A stretch of DNA of 64,000 nt, taken from assembly GCF_001956585.1 (NCBI RefSeq), contig NZ_MSRR01000003.1, positions 159,891 to 223,890 of the forward strand. Reading direction: 5' to 3'. The DNA is from Actinomyces naeslundii (lineage in GTDB: Bacteria > Actinomycetota > Actinomycetes > Actinomycetales > Actinomycetaceae). This document shows, one piece after another, positions 8,009 through 16,485 of this stretch. The notes beneath the pieces were generated by a model that saw only the letters and a list, made by a program, of their open reading frames with translations, was not told where the DNA came from and did no database searches. The translations under genes and the position numbers were made by a program. Every line of letters begins with the position of its first letter. Position 1 is the first letter of the stretch.

Positions 8009-10333
8009 ATGCACTACGCTCAGCGGCTGCTTGCTGCCCTCCCCTCCACCAGGCTCGGTGCGCGCGCGATTCTTGCTGTTCTGACAGCCTGCGGTGCTCT
8101 AATGAGCACTGCAGGGGTTGCGGCCATGCCCCTCCTTGCTGAGAGCGGGGTCGTCAGCGATGCTGGCGCGACGAGCGACTGTCACCCCGCCGCCTCTGTG
8201 AAGTACCCCGAGGGGCAGTCCAAGCCGGAGTACGTGGTCCCGGTCTACGAGACCGGTTTCGGAGCAGGCATCGACGCTGTGCTGACTGGCTGGTGCCAGG
8301 ATGATGGCCAGCTCCTATCGAACCCGAGCATCACCGTAAACGTGATCGAGGGTGATACGGTCTCCAGATACCCTATCCCCGGCTACAACGTCGAGCTCGC
8401 CTCGGACATCGGGAGTGGTGAGCAAACTGCCTTCATGTTCACCGATGAATTCATCAAACGAATGCGACAGGTCACGGGCGACGACACCTGGGACGTCGGT
8501 AAGCGGGTCTACAGCCTCACCTTCACCAGCGGAACGGTGAGCGCCACGACGGGCATGTTCTCCTTCGTCAAGCAGGACCCCGACATCGTCAATCCTCCTT
8601 CTCCAGACCCCACGACCGAGCCCAGTGCCGAGCCCTCGGCGGAGCCGACTGCTGAGCCCACGGTCGAGCCGACCCCGCAGCCGACGGCTGAGCCAACTTC
8701 CGAGCCGGAGCCGACGACGGAACCCACCAACGACCCCACCGCAGCACCCACGACAGTACCGAGCACTGCGCCCACAACTGGGCCGACTGCGGCGCCGACC
8801 ACCAAGCCGACTGCAGAACCGGCTCCAGAGCCGACGCAGACGCCCACCCCGACGCCCTCAGCCACGCCGTCGTCGGAGCCGACGGCAACGGCCACGCCCA
8901 CCCATTCAGCCACACCGGCCCCCACACCGACTTCCTCGGCAAGCCCGACGAACACAACCTGCCAAGTAGCGCCGACCGCGTCTGTTCTCACTCCAGATGG
9001 CGCTGATCCCAAGGGGACTGAACCTGTCTACGATCCTGAGGTGGCCGTCAGGATCTCGGGCACGGGCTGGTGCTCACAGGGAACCATGCTCGACGGTGAG
9101 AAGTCGGTCGAGATCAAGATGATGGCCCACGGTGGATACGCGGTGCCGGGAACCGTCTCGGTACCCGTCACCTTCCACAACGGTTCCTTCAGTGCTCAGC
9201 TCAACCTGTCGGCGCTCTACACTGCGGGGAAGGCCGAAAAGGGACGCTACTACCTTCAGATCTCACCTATCGAAACCGGGCTGACGGCCGGCACCAATGT
9301 CTTCGTCCTCAATAAGTCGGTGACTCCGCAGCCGGCGCCGACCCCGACAGCTGGTCCCACAGCCGAGCCCTCGTCGTCTCCGGCGCCCGAGCCGTCACCC
9401 GCTCCTTCCGGCGAGCCGACGTCGGACCCGTCCGCTGCTCCGTCCATCGAGCCCTCAGCCGCTCCCTCGCCGTCGACTCCTCCCGCCCGGCCAACCAACC
9501 CGAAACCGGATTCTGAGTCGGCGACAGACACATCAGGCGGGAACGTCCCCAGTAACCAGGGAAGTGGCTCCGGCGGTCAGTCCGACACCGATAACAGCTC
9601 TGATGGATCGGATAGAAGCGACTCCTCCGACAGATCGGATGCGGATGCCCCGCCGGCCGATGTTCCGGCAGAGCCCGGCGCCGACCAGGGACGGGCTCAG
9701 GACAGTGATCATCGCAGCAACAGCGACACCTCAGCGAATGAGGACTCCAGGGCTTCGACGCAGGCAGACGCCGGCACGGCCGCCTCAGAGGACCGCACGG
9801 TTCGTCCCACCGCAAACCCGGTCGCTCCGGTATCCAGCTCCGCCCAGCTGAGTGCTGACAACGCCGGATCCTTGTCGGGCTCGCGTCAGGGCAACGTCGT
9901 CAACCTCGTGCTGCCCAAGGCCAAGGTCTCGGCAGGGGAGTGGGTGTCGGTGTTCGTCTTCCCGGGAGCAACCACGAAGGGCTGGGTGCAGGTCGATGAC
10001 GCCAACAGCGTCTCCATCGACATCTCGACATTCGAGTCCGGATCCTATGAGCTGGCGGTGGCCGACCGCGACAACAGCCTCCTGGGGTGGGCGAAGCTGG
10101 AGATCACGTCGGCATCCTTCGACCCCCGGAGTCCGGCTCAGGCTCAGCTCCTGACGTTCCCGGAGGACGACTCCTCCACCTCGATGGGGCTCAGCACCAA
10201 TGACATGCTCCTGGGAGGTGCCGGAGGACTGCTCGTCATCGGCGCCGGCAGCCTGCTGGTCGCCGCTCATTCGGGAATGCCGCTTCGCGTGCCGCACGCT
10301 TCTCGCCGACCGCGGATTCCGCGAAGGCGCTGA
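8009..10333 (+). CDS. Secreted Pro/Thr/Glu-rich surface protein with two TGWC modules; C-terminus probably frameshifted
   Basis: 774 aa from ATG 8009, chosen because a signal peptide follows (hydrophobic ILAVLTACGALMSTAGVAA). Two related extracellular modules of about 110 residues share PVY(E/D) and TGWC with a later SVxIxVxxG pattern. They are separated by a ~120-residue linker of repeated TEPS/TAEP-like units (about 8605-8955). A second Pro/Ser/Thr linker, an Asp/Ser-rich stretch, a third beta-rich domain (NVVNLVLPKAKVSAGEWVSV) and a membrane segment (GGAGGLLVIGAGSLLV) follow. The last ~20 in-frame residues are Arg/Pro-rich and look non-native; the -1 frame continues to TAG 10407. Function unknown; anchored at the cell surface next to a similar protein and near the Fes-like gene. 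Confidence 0.8.
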   Translation: MHYAQRLLAALPSTRLGARAILAVLTACGALMSTAGVAAMPLLAESGVVSDAGATSDCHPAASVKYPEGQSKPEYVVPVYETGFGAGIDAVLTGWCQDDGQLLSNPSITVNVIEGDTVSRYPIPGYNVELASDIGSGEQTAFMFTDEFIKRMRQVTGDDTWDVGKRVYSLTFTSGTVSATTGMFSFVKQDPDIVNPPSPDPTTEPSAEPSAEPTAEPTVEPTPQPTAEPTSEPEPTTEPTNDPTAAPTTVPSTAPTTGPTAAPTTKPTAEPAPEPTQTPTPTPSATPSSEPTATATPTHSATPAPTPTSSASPTNTTCQVAPTASVLTPDGADPKGTEPVYDPEVAVRISGTGWCSQGTMLDGEKSVEIKMMAHGGYAVPGTVSVPVTFHNGSFSAQLNLSALYTAGKAEKGRYYLQISPIETGLTAGTNVFVLNKSVTPQPAPTPTAGPTAEPSSSPAPEPSPAPSGEPTSDPSAAPSIEPSAAPSPSTPPARPTNPKPDSESATDTSGGNVPSNQGSGSGGQSDTDNSSDGSDRSDSSDRSDADAPPADVPAEPGADQGRAQDSDHRSNSDTSANEDSRASTQADAGTAASEDRTVRPTANPVAPVSSSAQLSADNAGSLSGSRQGNVVNLVLPKAKVSAGEWVSVFVFPGATTKGWVQVDDANSVSIDISTFESGSYELAVADRDNSLLGWAKLEITSASFDPRSPAQAQLLTFPEDDSSTSMGLSTNDMLLGGAGGLLVIGAGSLLVAAHSGMPLRVPHASRRPRIPRRR

Positions 10334-10407
10334 CGGCGCTTCAGGAGATCGTCAATGACATCGCAAAGAGCCATGACATGCTGCCGCTCGAAGGAGGTGA
10401 CAGATAG
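10250..10407 (+). pseudogene. Out-of-frame C-terminal tail of the surface protein (probable frameshift)
   Basis: In the -1 frame relative to the surface-protein gene, the sequence just after the membrane segment reads AGRRSFGNAASRAARFSPTA and continues with SAKALTALQEIVNDIAKSHD to a TAG at 10405-10407. That stop abuts the ATG of the next gene at 10408. This tail has natural composition (stop-transfer basic residues then an amphipathic helix). The in-frame tail is Arg/Pro-rich like an antisense artefact. A one-base change near 10250-10265 would explain it; a sequencing error or a programmed shift cannot be excluded. Confidence 0.6.
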
Positions 10408-11193
10408 ATGACCCGGATGAGTCGGTGCACCCGGAGTGAACGGCGCGTGTCAGCACACCGACATCGGATCGGCTCTCAGTATCCGGCAGGCGCTCCACGC
10501 GTGCTCGTCATCGTCTGCGCACTCCTGCTCGCCTCCCTGGCGGCTGTGATCTCCACTGTTCCCACCGCCAACGCCGACACACCGGCCGACCCCTCCACCA
10601 CGGGAACCGCCTCGACCGTCAGCCCGTCGACGGTCGCCGTCGGGGGGACGATCATGTTCACGCTCTCGGGGTTCCCCGGAGGCGTGACGGTTCAGGTTCT
10701 CATTGATGACGGCTTGCTGGCCGCCTCGCGGCCCTCCGAGTCCGAGGTGGTCACGACCATCACGACGAAGCAGGACGGCACCGCATCCGGTTCCTTCGAG
10801 CTGCCCGAGTACGTCGAGCAGGGAAACCACTGGCTACGATTCCGGGTCTCCGGGGCTCCGGGAGTGACCGCCCAAGAGGGCAACGCGGCGGACTACACCA
10901 ACAAGAGCCCGTACTTCACCGTCTCAGGTGTCACGGTCATCGGCGGAGCCGCCCCGCCCACCGTCCCGCCGGCGCCAACGCCTCCTCCCCACCAGGTCGC
11001 CCCAACGGGCGGATCGAAAGGCACTGGTGCCTCGGGCATTCAGGCGGCCGGCCCAGGGGCGGAACCGGACGGCTTCCCGATCATCGGCACCTCAATCCTC
11101 GCCCTCAGCGTGATTCTCGTGGTGCTGTCGGTGCTCGTCGCGGTCAACCGTCGGCGGATGGCCGCCTACCAGCGTCGTCGGGCTGCGGCCTGA
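10408..11193 (+). CDS. Secreted membrane-anchored protein, unknown function
   Basis: 261 aa. A long basic N-region (~30 residues), signal hydrophobic core VLVIVCALLLASLAAVIS with a likely ANA cut site, one beta-sandwich-like domain (STVSPSTVAVGGTIMFTLSG, residues ~70-185), a Pro/Gly-rich linker, a C-terminal membrane helix (IIGTSILALSVILVVLSVLV) and a basic tail. No LPxTG sorting motif. GGAGG lies 9-10 nt before ATG 10408, within the end of the preceding coding region, so the two are one operon. The architecture parallels the larger neighbour, which suggests a shared surface role; the function is not recognised. Confidence 0.8.
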   Translation: MTRMSRCTRSERRVSAHRHRIGSQYPAGAPRVLVIVCALLLASLAAVISTVPTANADTPADPSTTGTASTVSPSTVAVGGTIMFTLSGFPGGVTVQVLIDDGLLAASRPSESEVVTTITTKQDGTASGSFELPEYVEQGNHWLRFRVSGAPGVTAQEGNAADYTNKSPYFTVSGVTVIGGAAPPTVPPAPTPPPHQVAPTGGSKGTGASGIQAAGPGAEPDGFPIIGTSILALSVILVVLSVLVAVNRRRMAAYQRRRAAA

Positions 11194-11207
11194 CACCGAG
11201 CTTACGG

Positions 11208-11250
11208 CCGGGCGCGCACCTGTACCTCAGATACTCAGTTGCGCCCGGTT
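11208..11250 (+). terminator. Terminator of the surface-protein operon
   Basis: CCGGGCGC (11208-11215) pairs exactly with GCGCCCGG (11241-11248) and is followed by TTGTATT. The loop is long (25 nt). Confidence 0.55.
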
Positions 11251-11320
11251 GTATTCGGATTGTGGCGTGACTCCGGTACCACCGCGGCACGGGCTTGAGG
11301 ACCGAGCTCGGGGCTCCTTG

Positions 11321-11326
11321 TAAACT
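11321..11326 (+). promoter_or_regulatory. -10 box of aspS
   Basis: TAAACT with a weak TTGAGG at 11295-11300 upstream (20-bp spacing). It predicts a leader of about 70 nt ending in AAGGAA before the GTG start. Confidence 0.45.
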
Positions 11327-11404
11327 GCCGCCGGCGCCCACCCGTCTCGTGGTGCGCCCCGACGGGCACCGGCTCAGTGCCCCACACGGAAGGAACCCAG
11401 CACC

Positions 11405-13177
11405 GTGCTGCGAACTCGCACCGCAGGCTCCCTGCGCGCCTCAGACATCGGCCAGGTCGTCACCCTCACCGGATGGGTGGATCGGCGCCGTGACCATGGA
11501 GGCGTGGCCTTCATCGACCTGCGGGACGCCTCGGGGATCGCGCAGGTCGTCATCCGTGAGGAGGTCGCTCACGACCTGCGCGCCGAGTACGTCCTGGCCG
11601 TCACCGGTGAGGTGAGTGCCCGACCCGAGGGCAACGCCAACCCGAACCTGCCCACCGGCGAGATCGAGGTCGTCGTCTCCGACGTCGAGATCCTCAACAC
11701 CTCCGCCCCGTTGCCTTTCCAGGTCTCCGACCACGCAGAGGACGCCGGGCAGGTCGGCGAGGAGGCGCGCCTGCGCTACCGCTATCTCGACCTGCGGCGC
11801 AGTGCCATGCAGCACGCCATCCGTCTGCGGGCCAAGGTCAGCCAGGCCGCCCGGAGGGTCCTGGACTCCCACGACTTCGTGGAGATCGAGACGCCGACCC
11901 TGACCCGCTCCACTCCGGAAGGAGCCCGCGACTTCCTCGTGCCCGCCCGCCTGGCCCCGGGATCCTGGTACGCCCTGCCACAGAGCCCGCAGCTGTTCAA
12001 GCAGCTCCTCATGGTCGCCGGCATGGAGCGCTACTACCAGATCGCCCGCTGCTACCGGGACGAGGACTTCCGCGCCGACCGCCAGCCCGAGTTCACCCAG
12101 CTCGACGTGGAGATGAGCTTCGTCGAGCAGGACGACGTCATCGCCGTCGCCGAGGACGTGCTGCGCGAGGTGTGGGCGCTCATCGGCTACGACCTACCCA
12201 CACCCATCGCGCGCATGACCTACCGCGACGCCATGGAGAGGTACGGCTCGGACAAGCCCGACCTGCGCTTCGGCTGCGAGCTGGTGGACCTGACCAGCTA
12301 CTTCAAGGACACCACCTTCCGGGTCTTCCAGAACCCCTACGTGGGCGCCGTTGTCATGCCCGGTGGAGCCTCCCAGTCGCGGCGCACCTTCGACGCCTGG
12401 CAGGAGTGGGCCAAGCAGCGCGGCGCCAAGGGCCTGGCCTACGTCACCGTCGCCGAGGACGGGACCCTCGGCGGGCCCGTCGCCAAGAACATCACCGACG
12501 CTGAGCGGGCCGGCCTGGCCCAGGCGGCCGGGGCCGAACCCGGTGACTGCATCTTCTTCGCCGCCGGACCCATGGACTCCTCGCGGGCCCTGCTGGGCGC
12601 CGCCCGCCTGGAGATCGGCAAGCGCTGCGGTCTCATCAACGACGACGAGTGGTCCTTCGTCTGGGTGGTGGACGCCCCCTTGTTCAAGCCCTCCGCCGAG
12701 GCCCGTGCCGATGGCGACGTGGCCCTGGGCAAGTCCGCCTGGACCGCTGTTCACCACGCCTTCACCTCGCCCAAGCCCGAGTGCCTGGAGACCTTCGACA
12801 CCGACCCGGGCAACGCCCTGGCCTATGCGTACGACATCGTGTGCAACGGCAACGAGATCGGTGGCGGATCCATCCGTATCCACCGCAGCGATGTCCAGGA
12901 GCGCGTCTTCAACGTCATGGGGATCGGTGAGCAGGAGGCCCAGGAGAAGTTCGGCTTCCTGCTGGACGCCTTCAAGTTCGGTGCCCCGCCGCACGGCGGC
13001 ATCGCCTTCGGCTGGGACCGCATCGTCTCCTTGCTGACCAAGGCCGACTCCATCCGTGACGTCATCGCCTTCCCCAAGTCCGGCGGCGGCTTCGACCCGC
13101 TGACCGAGGCGCCCGCTCCGATCACGCCCGAGCAGCGCAAGGAGGCCGGGGTCGACGCCGTCCCGGACGACGAGTGA
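11405..13177 (+). CDS. aspS: Aspartyl-tRNA synthetase
   Basis: Charges tRNA-Asp (and tRNA-Asn if non-discriminating) in the cytoplasm. 590 aa, the normal bacterial length with the GAD insertion. N-terminal OB anticodon domain ([20 protein letters not shown]), class II motif 2 ([18 protein letters not shown]) and motif 3 ([10 protein letters not shown]) are all visible. GTG start at 11405 with AAGGAA 9 nt upstream. Monocistronic between a surface operon and a hydrolase. Confidence 0.97.
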   Translation: MLRTRTAGSLRASDIGQVVTLTGWVDRRRDHGGVAFIDLRDASGIAQVVIREEVAHDLRAEYVLAVTGEVSARPEGNANPNLPTGEIEVVVSDVEILNTSAPLPFQVSDHAEDAGQVGEEARLRYRYLDLRRSAMQHAIRLRAKVSQAARRVLDSHDFVEIETPTLTRSTPEGARDFLVPARLAPGSWYALPQSPQLFKQLLMVAGMERYYQIARCYRDEDFRADRQPEFTQLDVEMSFVEQDDVIAVAEDVLREVWALIGYDLPTPIARMTYRDAMERYGSDKPDLRFGCELVDLTSYFKDTTFRVFQNPYVGAVVMPGGASQSRRTFDAWQEWAKQRGAKGLAYVTVAEDGTLGGPVAKNITDAERAGLAQAAGAEPGDCIFFAAGPMDSSRALLGAARLEIGKRCGLINDDEWSFVWVVDAPLFKPSAEARADGDVALGKSAWTAVHHAFTSPKPECLETFDTDPGNALAYAYDIVCNGNEIGGGSIRIHRSDVQERVFNVMGIGEQEAQEKFGFLLDAFKFGAPPHGGIAFGWDRIVSLLTKADSIRDVIAFPKSGGGFDPLTEAPAPITPEQRKEAGVDAVPDDE

Positions 13178-13295
13178 CGAATCCGACTCTGCGGCGCAGG
13201 GCAAAGAGGACGGGATGAAGCAGAGCTGAGTTCGAAGGTCGCGTCGTCAGGCTAAGACTTGCGGATGGGGTGCCGATCCCGGTGTCGCGGATACA

Positions 13296-13317
13296 CCCGG
13301 GGGCCTCGGCCCCCGGG
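13296..13317 (+). terminator. aspS terminator hairpin
   Basis: CCCGGGGGC-CTCG-GCCCCCGGG: a perfect 9-bp GC stem with a CTCG tetraloop, about 120 nt after aspS. No T-run. Confidence 0.6.
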
Positions 13318-13429
13318 GAGCACCGAACTCGACGACTTTCGCCACAGGCCCTGGAAGACCTGCCCTCATCGGAATCGATGAGCTCAGCCGGGGCCGATGC
13401 GAGCACGGAGCTCGTGCGCGCTCTTCGCC

Positions 13430-13435
13430 TACACT
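13430..13435 (+). promoter_or_regulatory. -10 box of the alpha/beta hydrolase gene (leaderless)
   Basis: TACACT, then 7 nt, then the GTG start at 13443; no Shine-Dalgarno. Confidence 0.5.
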
Positions 13436-13442
13436 CGACGAG

Positions 13443-14216
13443 GTGACGATGCTTGCGCTGCACGAGTGGGGCGCCCCGGCGGATCCGCCGCTGCTCTTGG
13501 TCCACGGCCTGACCGAATCGGCTACCGCCTGGCCCGACGCCGTGGCCCGCTGGTCCTCCCGGTATCACGTCCTCGCGATCGATCAGCGGGGGCACGGGGC
13601 TTCCCCGCGGTGGGATGACGAGACCCTGGCCCGGGCGCCGCAGACCATGCAAAAGGACCTTGAGAAGACGTTGGCCCTGTTCTCGGAGCCGCCGGTCGTC
13701 GTGGCCCACAGTCTGGGAGGGCTCATGTCGCTGCGGGTGAGCGTCGCCTGGCCCGAGCTGGTTCGGGCACTGGTCCTGGAGGACGTCGCACGTCCCACCG
13801 GGCACTGGGCCCCTGCCCCCTGGTTCGTGGAGCATCAGGAACGGTTCCTGGACGCCTTCGCCGACGGCGGCGCGGCCGAGCGGGAACGCATGAGGCGCGA
13901 GACCTCATGGAGCGAATCCGAGATCGAGGGCTGGGCCGCGTGCAAGAAACGGGTCGACCGCCGTTACATCCGCGAGGGCACCTATCTCGGCGAGGCCGAC
14001 CTCGTCAGCGCCATCAACCGGCTGAGGACGCCGACGCTCTACCTGGCACCCCGCCGCGGCGACATGGCTCCTGACCCCACTGAAGTGACCAATCCGCTCG
14101 TGCGCCTGGTGCTGCTCGACGGCGTCGGCCACTGCGTGCGGCGGGACGCCCCGGAGGCCTACCACCGGCTCGTCGATCCCTTCATCGAGGAAGTCTTCGC
14201 CAGCACCGGCCGGTGA
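13443..14216 (+). CDS. Alpha/beta-fold hydrolase
   Basis: 257 aa. Nucleophile elbow AHSLGG, oxyanion region VHGLTESATAW, RGHGAS signature and the C-terminal catalytic His in GVGHCVRRDAPEAYHRLV define a serine hydrolase (esterase, lipase or haloperoxidase-like). The cytoplasmic substrate is unknown. GTG start at 13443 is supported by TACACT 7 nt upstream (leaderless pattern). Monocistronic. Confidence 0.8.
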   Translation: MTMLALHEWGAPADPPLLLVHGLTESATAWPDAVARWSSRYHVLAIDQRGHGASPRWDDETLARAPQTMQKDLEKTLALFSEPPVVVAHSLGGLMSLRVSVAWPELVRALVLEDVARPTGHWAPAPWFVEHQERFLDAFADGGAAERERMRRETSWSESEIEGWAACKKRVDRRYIREGTYLGEADLVSAINRLRTPTLYLAPRRGDMAPDPTEVTNPLVRLVLLDGVGHCVRRDAPEAYHRLVDPFIEEVFASTGR

Positions 14217-14231
14217 CCCGCCCCTGGGCCT

Positions 14232-14400
14232 GGCCTGTTTCAGAGTCTTGCGGTTCGTGGTGGTACTGGTGCGTCGCGCCCACCGCCCGTGGCCAGTGTC
14301 AACCGAGGAGATGGGCGGGACGTTCTTCCACGGCAGATCCTTCAGAGTTCGGTGCAGGGTCTTCTGATTGCCCTCGACGATGAACGCGTAGTGACTACCC
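14232..14400 (-). pseudogene. ISAs1-family transposase fragment
   Basis: The minus-strand frame encodes HYAFIVEGNQKTLHRTLKDL, then PWKNVP and a later DTGHGR motif. This matches the conserved stretch of ISAs1/H-repeat-associated DDE transposases (Y-x-F-x-V-K-x-N-Q ... TGHGR). Only about 55 codons remain, with no start or catalytic core. It lies between a hydrolase and a kinase, so it is an old insertion scar. Confidence 0.7.
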
Positions 14401-14475
14401 CGCCAAGAGATGCGGAACCGGGTCCTTGTCGGTGCGGGCCCCGTGCACGGCGGGGCGCGTGAGACCGCTGCAGAC

Positions 14476-16029
14476 CTACAGCCGGCCCAGAACGCAGGCG
14501 AAACCGCGATTGCCCGCTTCCCACTCCTGATCACCGGGACCGAGCGTATTGATCGAGTAGCTGGTGGACAGGTCGAGTCCATAGCGCTCCGCGTAGGTGC
14601 TGGTGCAGGTGACCTTGACCTGCGGGTCATCCGTTAGCGCCTCGGAGGCGCTGGAAGCGGTCGTGGCCGGGTCGAAGGTTCCGCCGGCGAAGACGATCCA
14701 GTCGGCCTGGGAGCAGTCGACCTGGCTGACACTCGTGCTGCCCACGACCGAGGTGGTCCGGCTCAGGCAGGTTCCCAGCGGCCAGGGCATGTCGTCGGAG
14801 TATGGGATGCCCTGCGCGTTGACCTGCGCGGGAGTCGGGACGGCCGTCGGAGACGGTGAGGCCTTCTCGGAGCCGAGGGCACTCGCCCGAGCCGTGGCCG
14901 TGGAACCACTGCCGGCGCCCTTGGCCGGAGGAGTGCCGGTTGAGACGGGTGACGCCGAGGCCCGCGTGGCCGTCTGGTCCGCTGAGGATGCCGAGGGAAT
15001 CAGGTTCGAGGTCGCGAGCAGGACGGCGGAGACGACGGCGCCTGCTGTCACGCCGAGTGCCAGGAGCAGGAAGGCCCTGCCTGAGCGTCTTGCACCGGAT
15101 CCGGAGGCAGGGACCGCGGCAGCGGCGGGATGGTACGACCGCATCGCTGCCTGAGGGATGTCGATCGCCGAGCATGGGAGGCCACCGACCCGAGTCAGTG
15201 CCTCGGTGAGCTCATTGCCGTCGCGGTGCCGGAGCGCGGGGTCGGGGTGCAGCGCCCGGTCCAGGAGCGGGCGCAACGCCTCAGGGATACGCGTGTCTGA
15301 GGTGTCCACGGGCACGGACAGGTGGTTGATGATCTCCGGTAGGCTTCGGGCCGAGCCGTCGGCGGTGCGACGAGGACCGCGGCCGGTCAGGAGCGTGAAC
15401 AGAACGGCCCCCATCGACCACACGTCGCCGCTGGGTGAGGGCTCAGCCAGGGTGAAGGCCTCCGGCGGAGCGAAGTCTGGCGTCATCGTCTCCAGGGTGA
15501 CGGAGGACTCGATGCCCTCGCGCTGGATGGCGGCGAGGCCGAAGTCGCTCAGACGCGGGCTCCCGTAGGCGTCGATGAGGATGTTTCCGGGCTTGATATC
15601 GCGGTGGAGGACTCCGGCTTCGTGAGCGGCTCCCAGGGCGGCGGAGACGGCCGTGACGATGCTGACGGCCTGGGCGGCACTGAGCTCGCAGCGCTCGAGG
15701 ACCTGGGCCAAGGAGCCTCCGTCACAGCGTTCCATGACCAGGTAGGGACGTCCGTCGGGCAGTACCCCCGAGTCGATCAGTGAGACCGCGTTCGGGTGCC
15801 CACTGATCCGGCTGGCCGCCGCCATCTCCCGCATGAAGCGTCGACGGTTGCGTTCATCGTGCAATGGCCGGGAGTCGATCTTGACGGCCACTGGACGCCG
15901 CAATGAGACTTGCTCCCCGGCGTAGACGGTGGCGAATCCTCCCTGCCCCAGCGGTTCTCCCAGACGGACACCGGGAACCGGCGGCGCGACGTGCGCAAAG
16001 GCCTTGGAGACAGGGAAGGGGCTGCTCAT
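14476..16029 (-). CDS. Transmembrane serine/threonine protein kinase (PknB-type)
   Basis: Signal-transducing kinase. 517 aa from ATG 16029. Kinase domain about 24-280: P-loop LGQGGFATVY (27-36), catalytic Lys50 in VAVK, HRDIKPGN (142-149), DFGLA (162-166), APPE (187-190). One membrane helix (about 319-341) leads to a ~175-residue extracytoplasmic Ser/Thr/Ala-rich region with several Cys residues and no PASTA repeats. The segment before the ATG reads GATCAT-N6-ATG, a weaker version of the leaderless layout; an ATG at 16056 is an alternative start. The ligand is unknown. It stands apart from the usual pknA/pknB cell-wall cluster. Confidence 0.85.
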   Translation of the reverse strand: MSSPFPVSKAFAHVAPPVPGVRLGEPLGQGGFATVYAGEQVSLRRPVAVKIDSRPLHDERNRRRFMREMAAASRISGHPNAVSLIDSGVLPDGRPYLVMERCDGGSLAQVLERCELSAAQAVSIVTAVSAALGAAHEAGVLHRDIKPGNILIDAYGSPRLSDFGLAAIQREGIESSVTLETMTPDFAPPEAFTLAEPSPSGDVWSMGAVLFTLLTGRGPRRTADGSARSLPEIINHLSVPVDTSDTRIPEALRPLLDRALHPDPALRHRDGNELTEALTRVGGLPCSAIDIPQAAMRSYHPAAAAVPASGSGARRSGRAFLLLALGVTAGAVVSAVLLATSNLIPSASSADQTATRASASPVSTGTPPAKGAGSGSTATARASALGSEKASPSPTAVPTPAQVNAQGIPYSDDMPWPLGTCLSRTTSVVGSTSVSQVDCSQADWIVFAGGTFDPATTASSASEALTDDPQVKVTCTSTYAERYGLDLSTSYSINTLGPGDQEWEAGNRGFACVLGRL

Positions 16030-16067
16030 GGGCACATGATCGTTGCGAGCGCACATCGGCGCAAACC

Positions 16068-16113
16068 TGTGGGGCCTTCTGCCGAAAGACGTCCTTCGGC
16101 AGAAGGCCCCACA
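16068..16113 (-). terminator. Perfect 19-bp hairpin between metallothionein and kinase genes
   Basis: Left arm 16068-16086 and right arm 16095-16113 are exact reverse complements (19 bp) around an 8-nt loop. It lies about 50 nt past the metallothionein stop and just before the kinase start. It is probably the terminator of the repressor/metallothionein transcript. Confidence 0.65.
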
Positions 16114-16161
16114 ACAGTGCACCGCAAGCGGTGCGCGTCCAGGGATGACCGACTGAATCGA

Positions 16162-16485
16162 TCAGGCGGCGTGCGTGCAGGTCGGGCAGGAGCAGTCCTC
16201 GCAGGTGCACGAGGAGCAGGAGTCCGAGCAGTGCTCGCACGAGCAGGTGTTGTGGTTGCAGGTCGGGCAGGTGCAGTCCTCGCACTCGCACACGGCGCAG
16301 GAGTCCGAGCAGTGCTCACAGGAGCAGGTGTCGCACTCGTCGTAGTGGCCGTTGTCCTCGTGGTGGGCGTGGCCGTTGTGGATGTAGTCCACGTGATCGC
16401 CGTGGATGACGGCGAGGTGTCCACAGTTCGGGCCGTGGGTGTGGTGGTGGGCCTCAGCGGGGCGGTGCTCAGTGGTGGCAGTCAT
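16162..16485 (-). CDS. Metallothionein-like protein with His-rich head and duplicated Cys-rich domain
   Basis: Predicted cytoplasmic metal (Zn, Cu or Cd) storage or buffering protein. 107 aa from ATG 16485, with AAGGAG 7 nt upstream inside the end of the repressor gene. The first ~45 residues carry about 13 His. The rest is two near-identical 27-residue Cys-rich units (TCSCEHCSDSC...CEDC[T/S]CPTC), giving about 20 Cys in total. The gene overlaps the SmtB-type repressor by 17 nt, so the two are co-transcribed and translationally coupled. The Cys and His density and linkage to a metal-sensing repressor support the role; it does not match the classical SmtA fold by eye. Confidence 0.75.
   Translation of the reverse strand: MTATTEHRPAEAHHHTHGPNCGHLAVIHGDHVDYIHNGHAHHEDNGHYDECDTCSCEHCSDSCAVCECEDCTCPTCNHNTCSCEHCSDSCSSCTCEDCSCPTCTHAA
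16177..16338 (-). repeat. Tandem 81-bp duplication inside the metallothionein gene
   Basis: Two units start at about 16177 and 16258, 81 bp (27 codons) apart. Nucleotide blocks such as GCAGGTCGGGCAGG and CAGGAGTCCGAGCAGTGCTC occur in both. The reading frame is preserved, indicating duplication of one metal-binding unit. Confidence 0.75.

Noticed and set aside
8605-8955. Repetitive tract considered as a CRISPR or tandem DNA repeat
   Set aside because: It is the coding sequence for a Pro/Thr/Glu linker; units are irregular and lack fixed spacers.
12194-13204. A 336-codon minus-strand open frame
   Set aside because: Antisense shadow of aspS with no domain signature.
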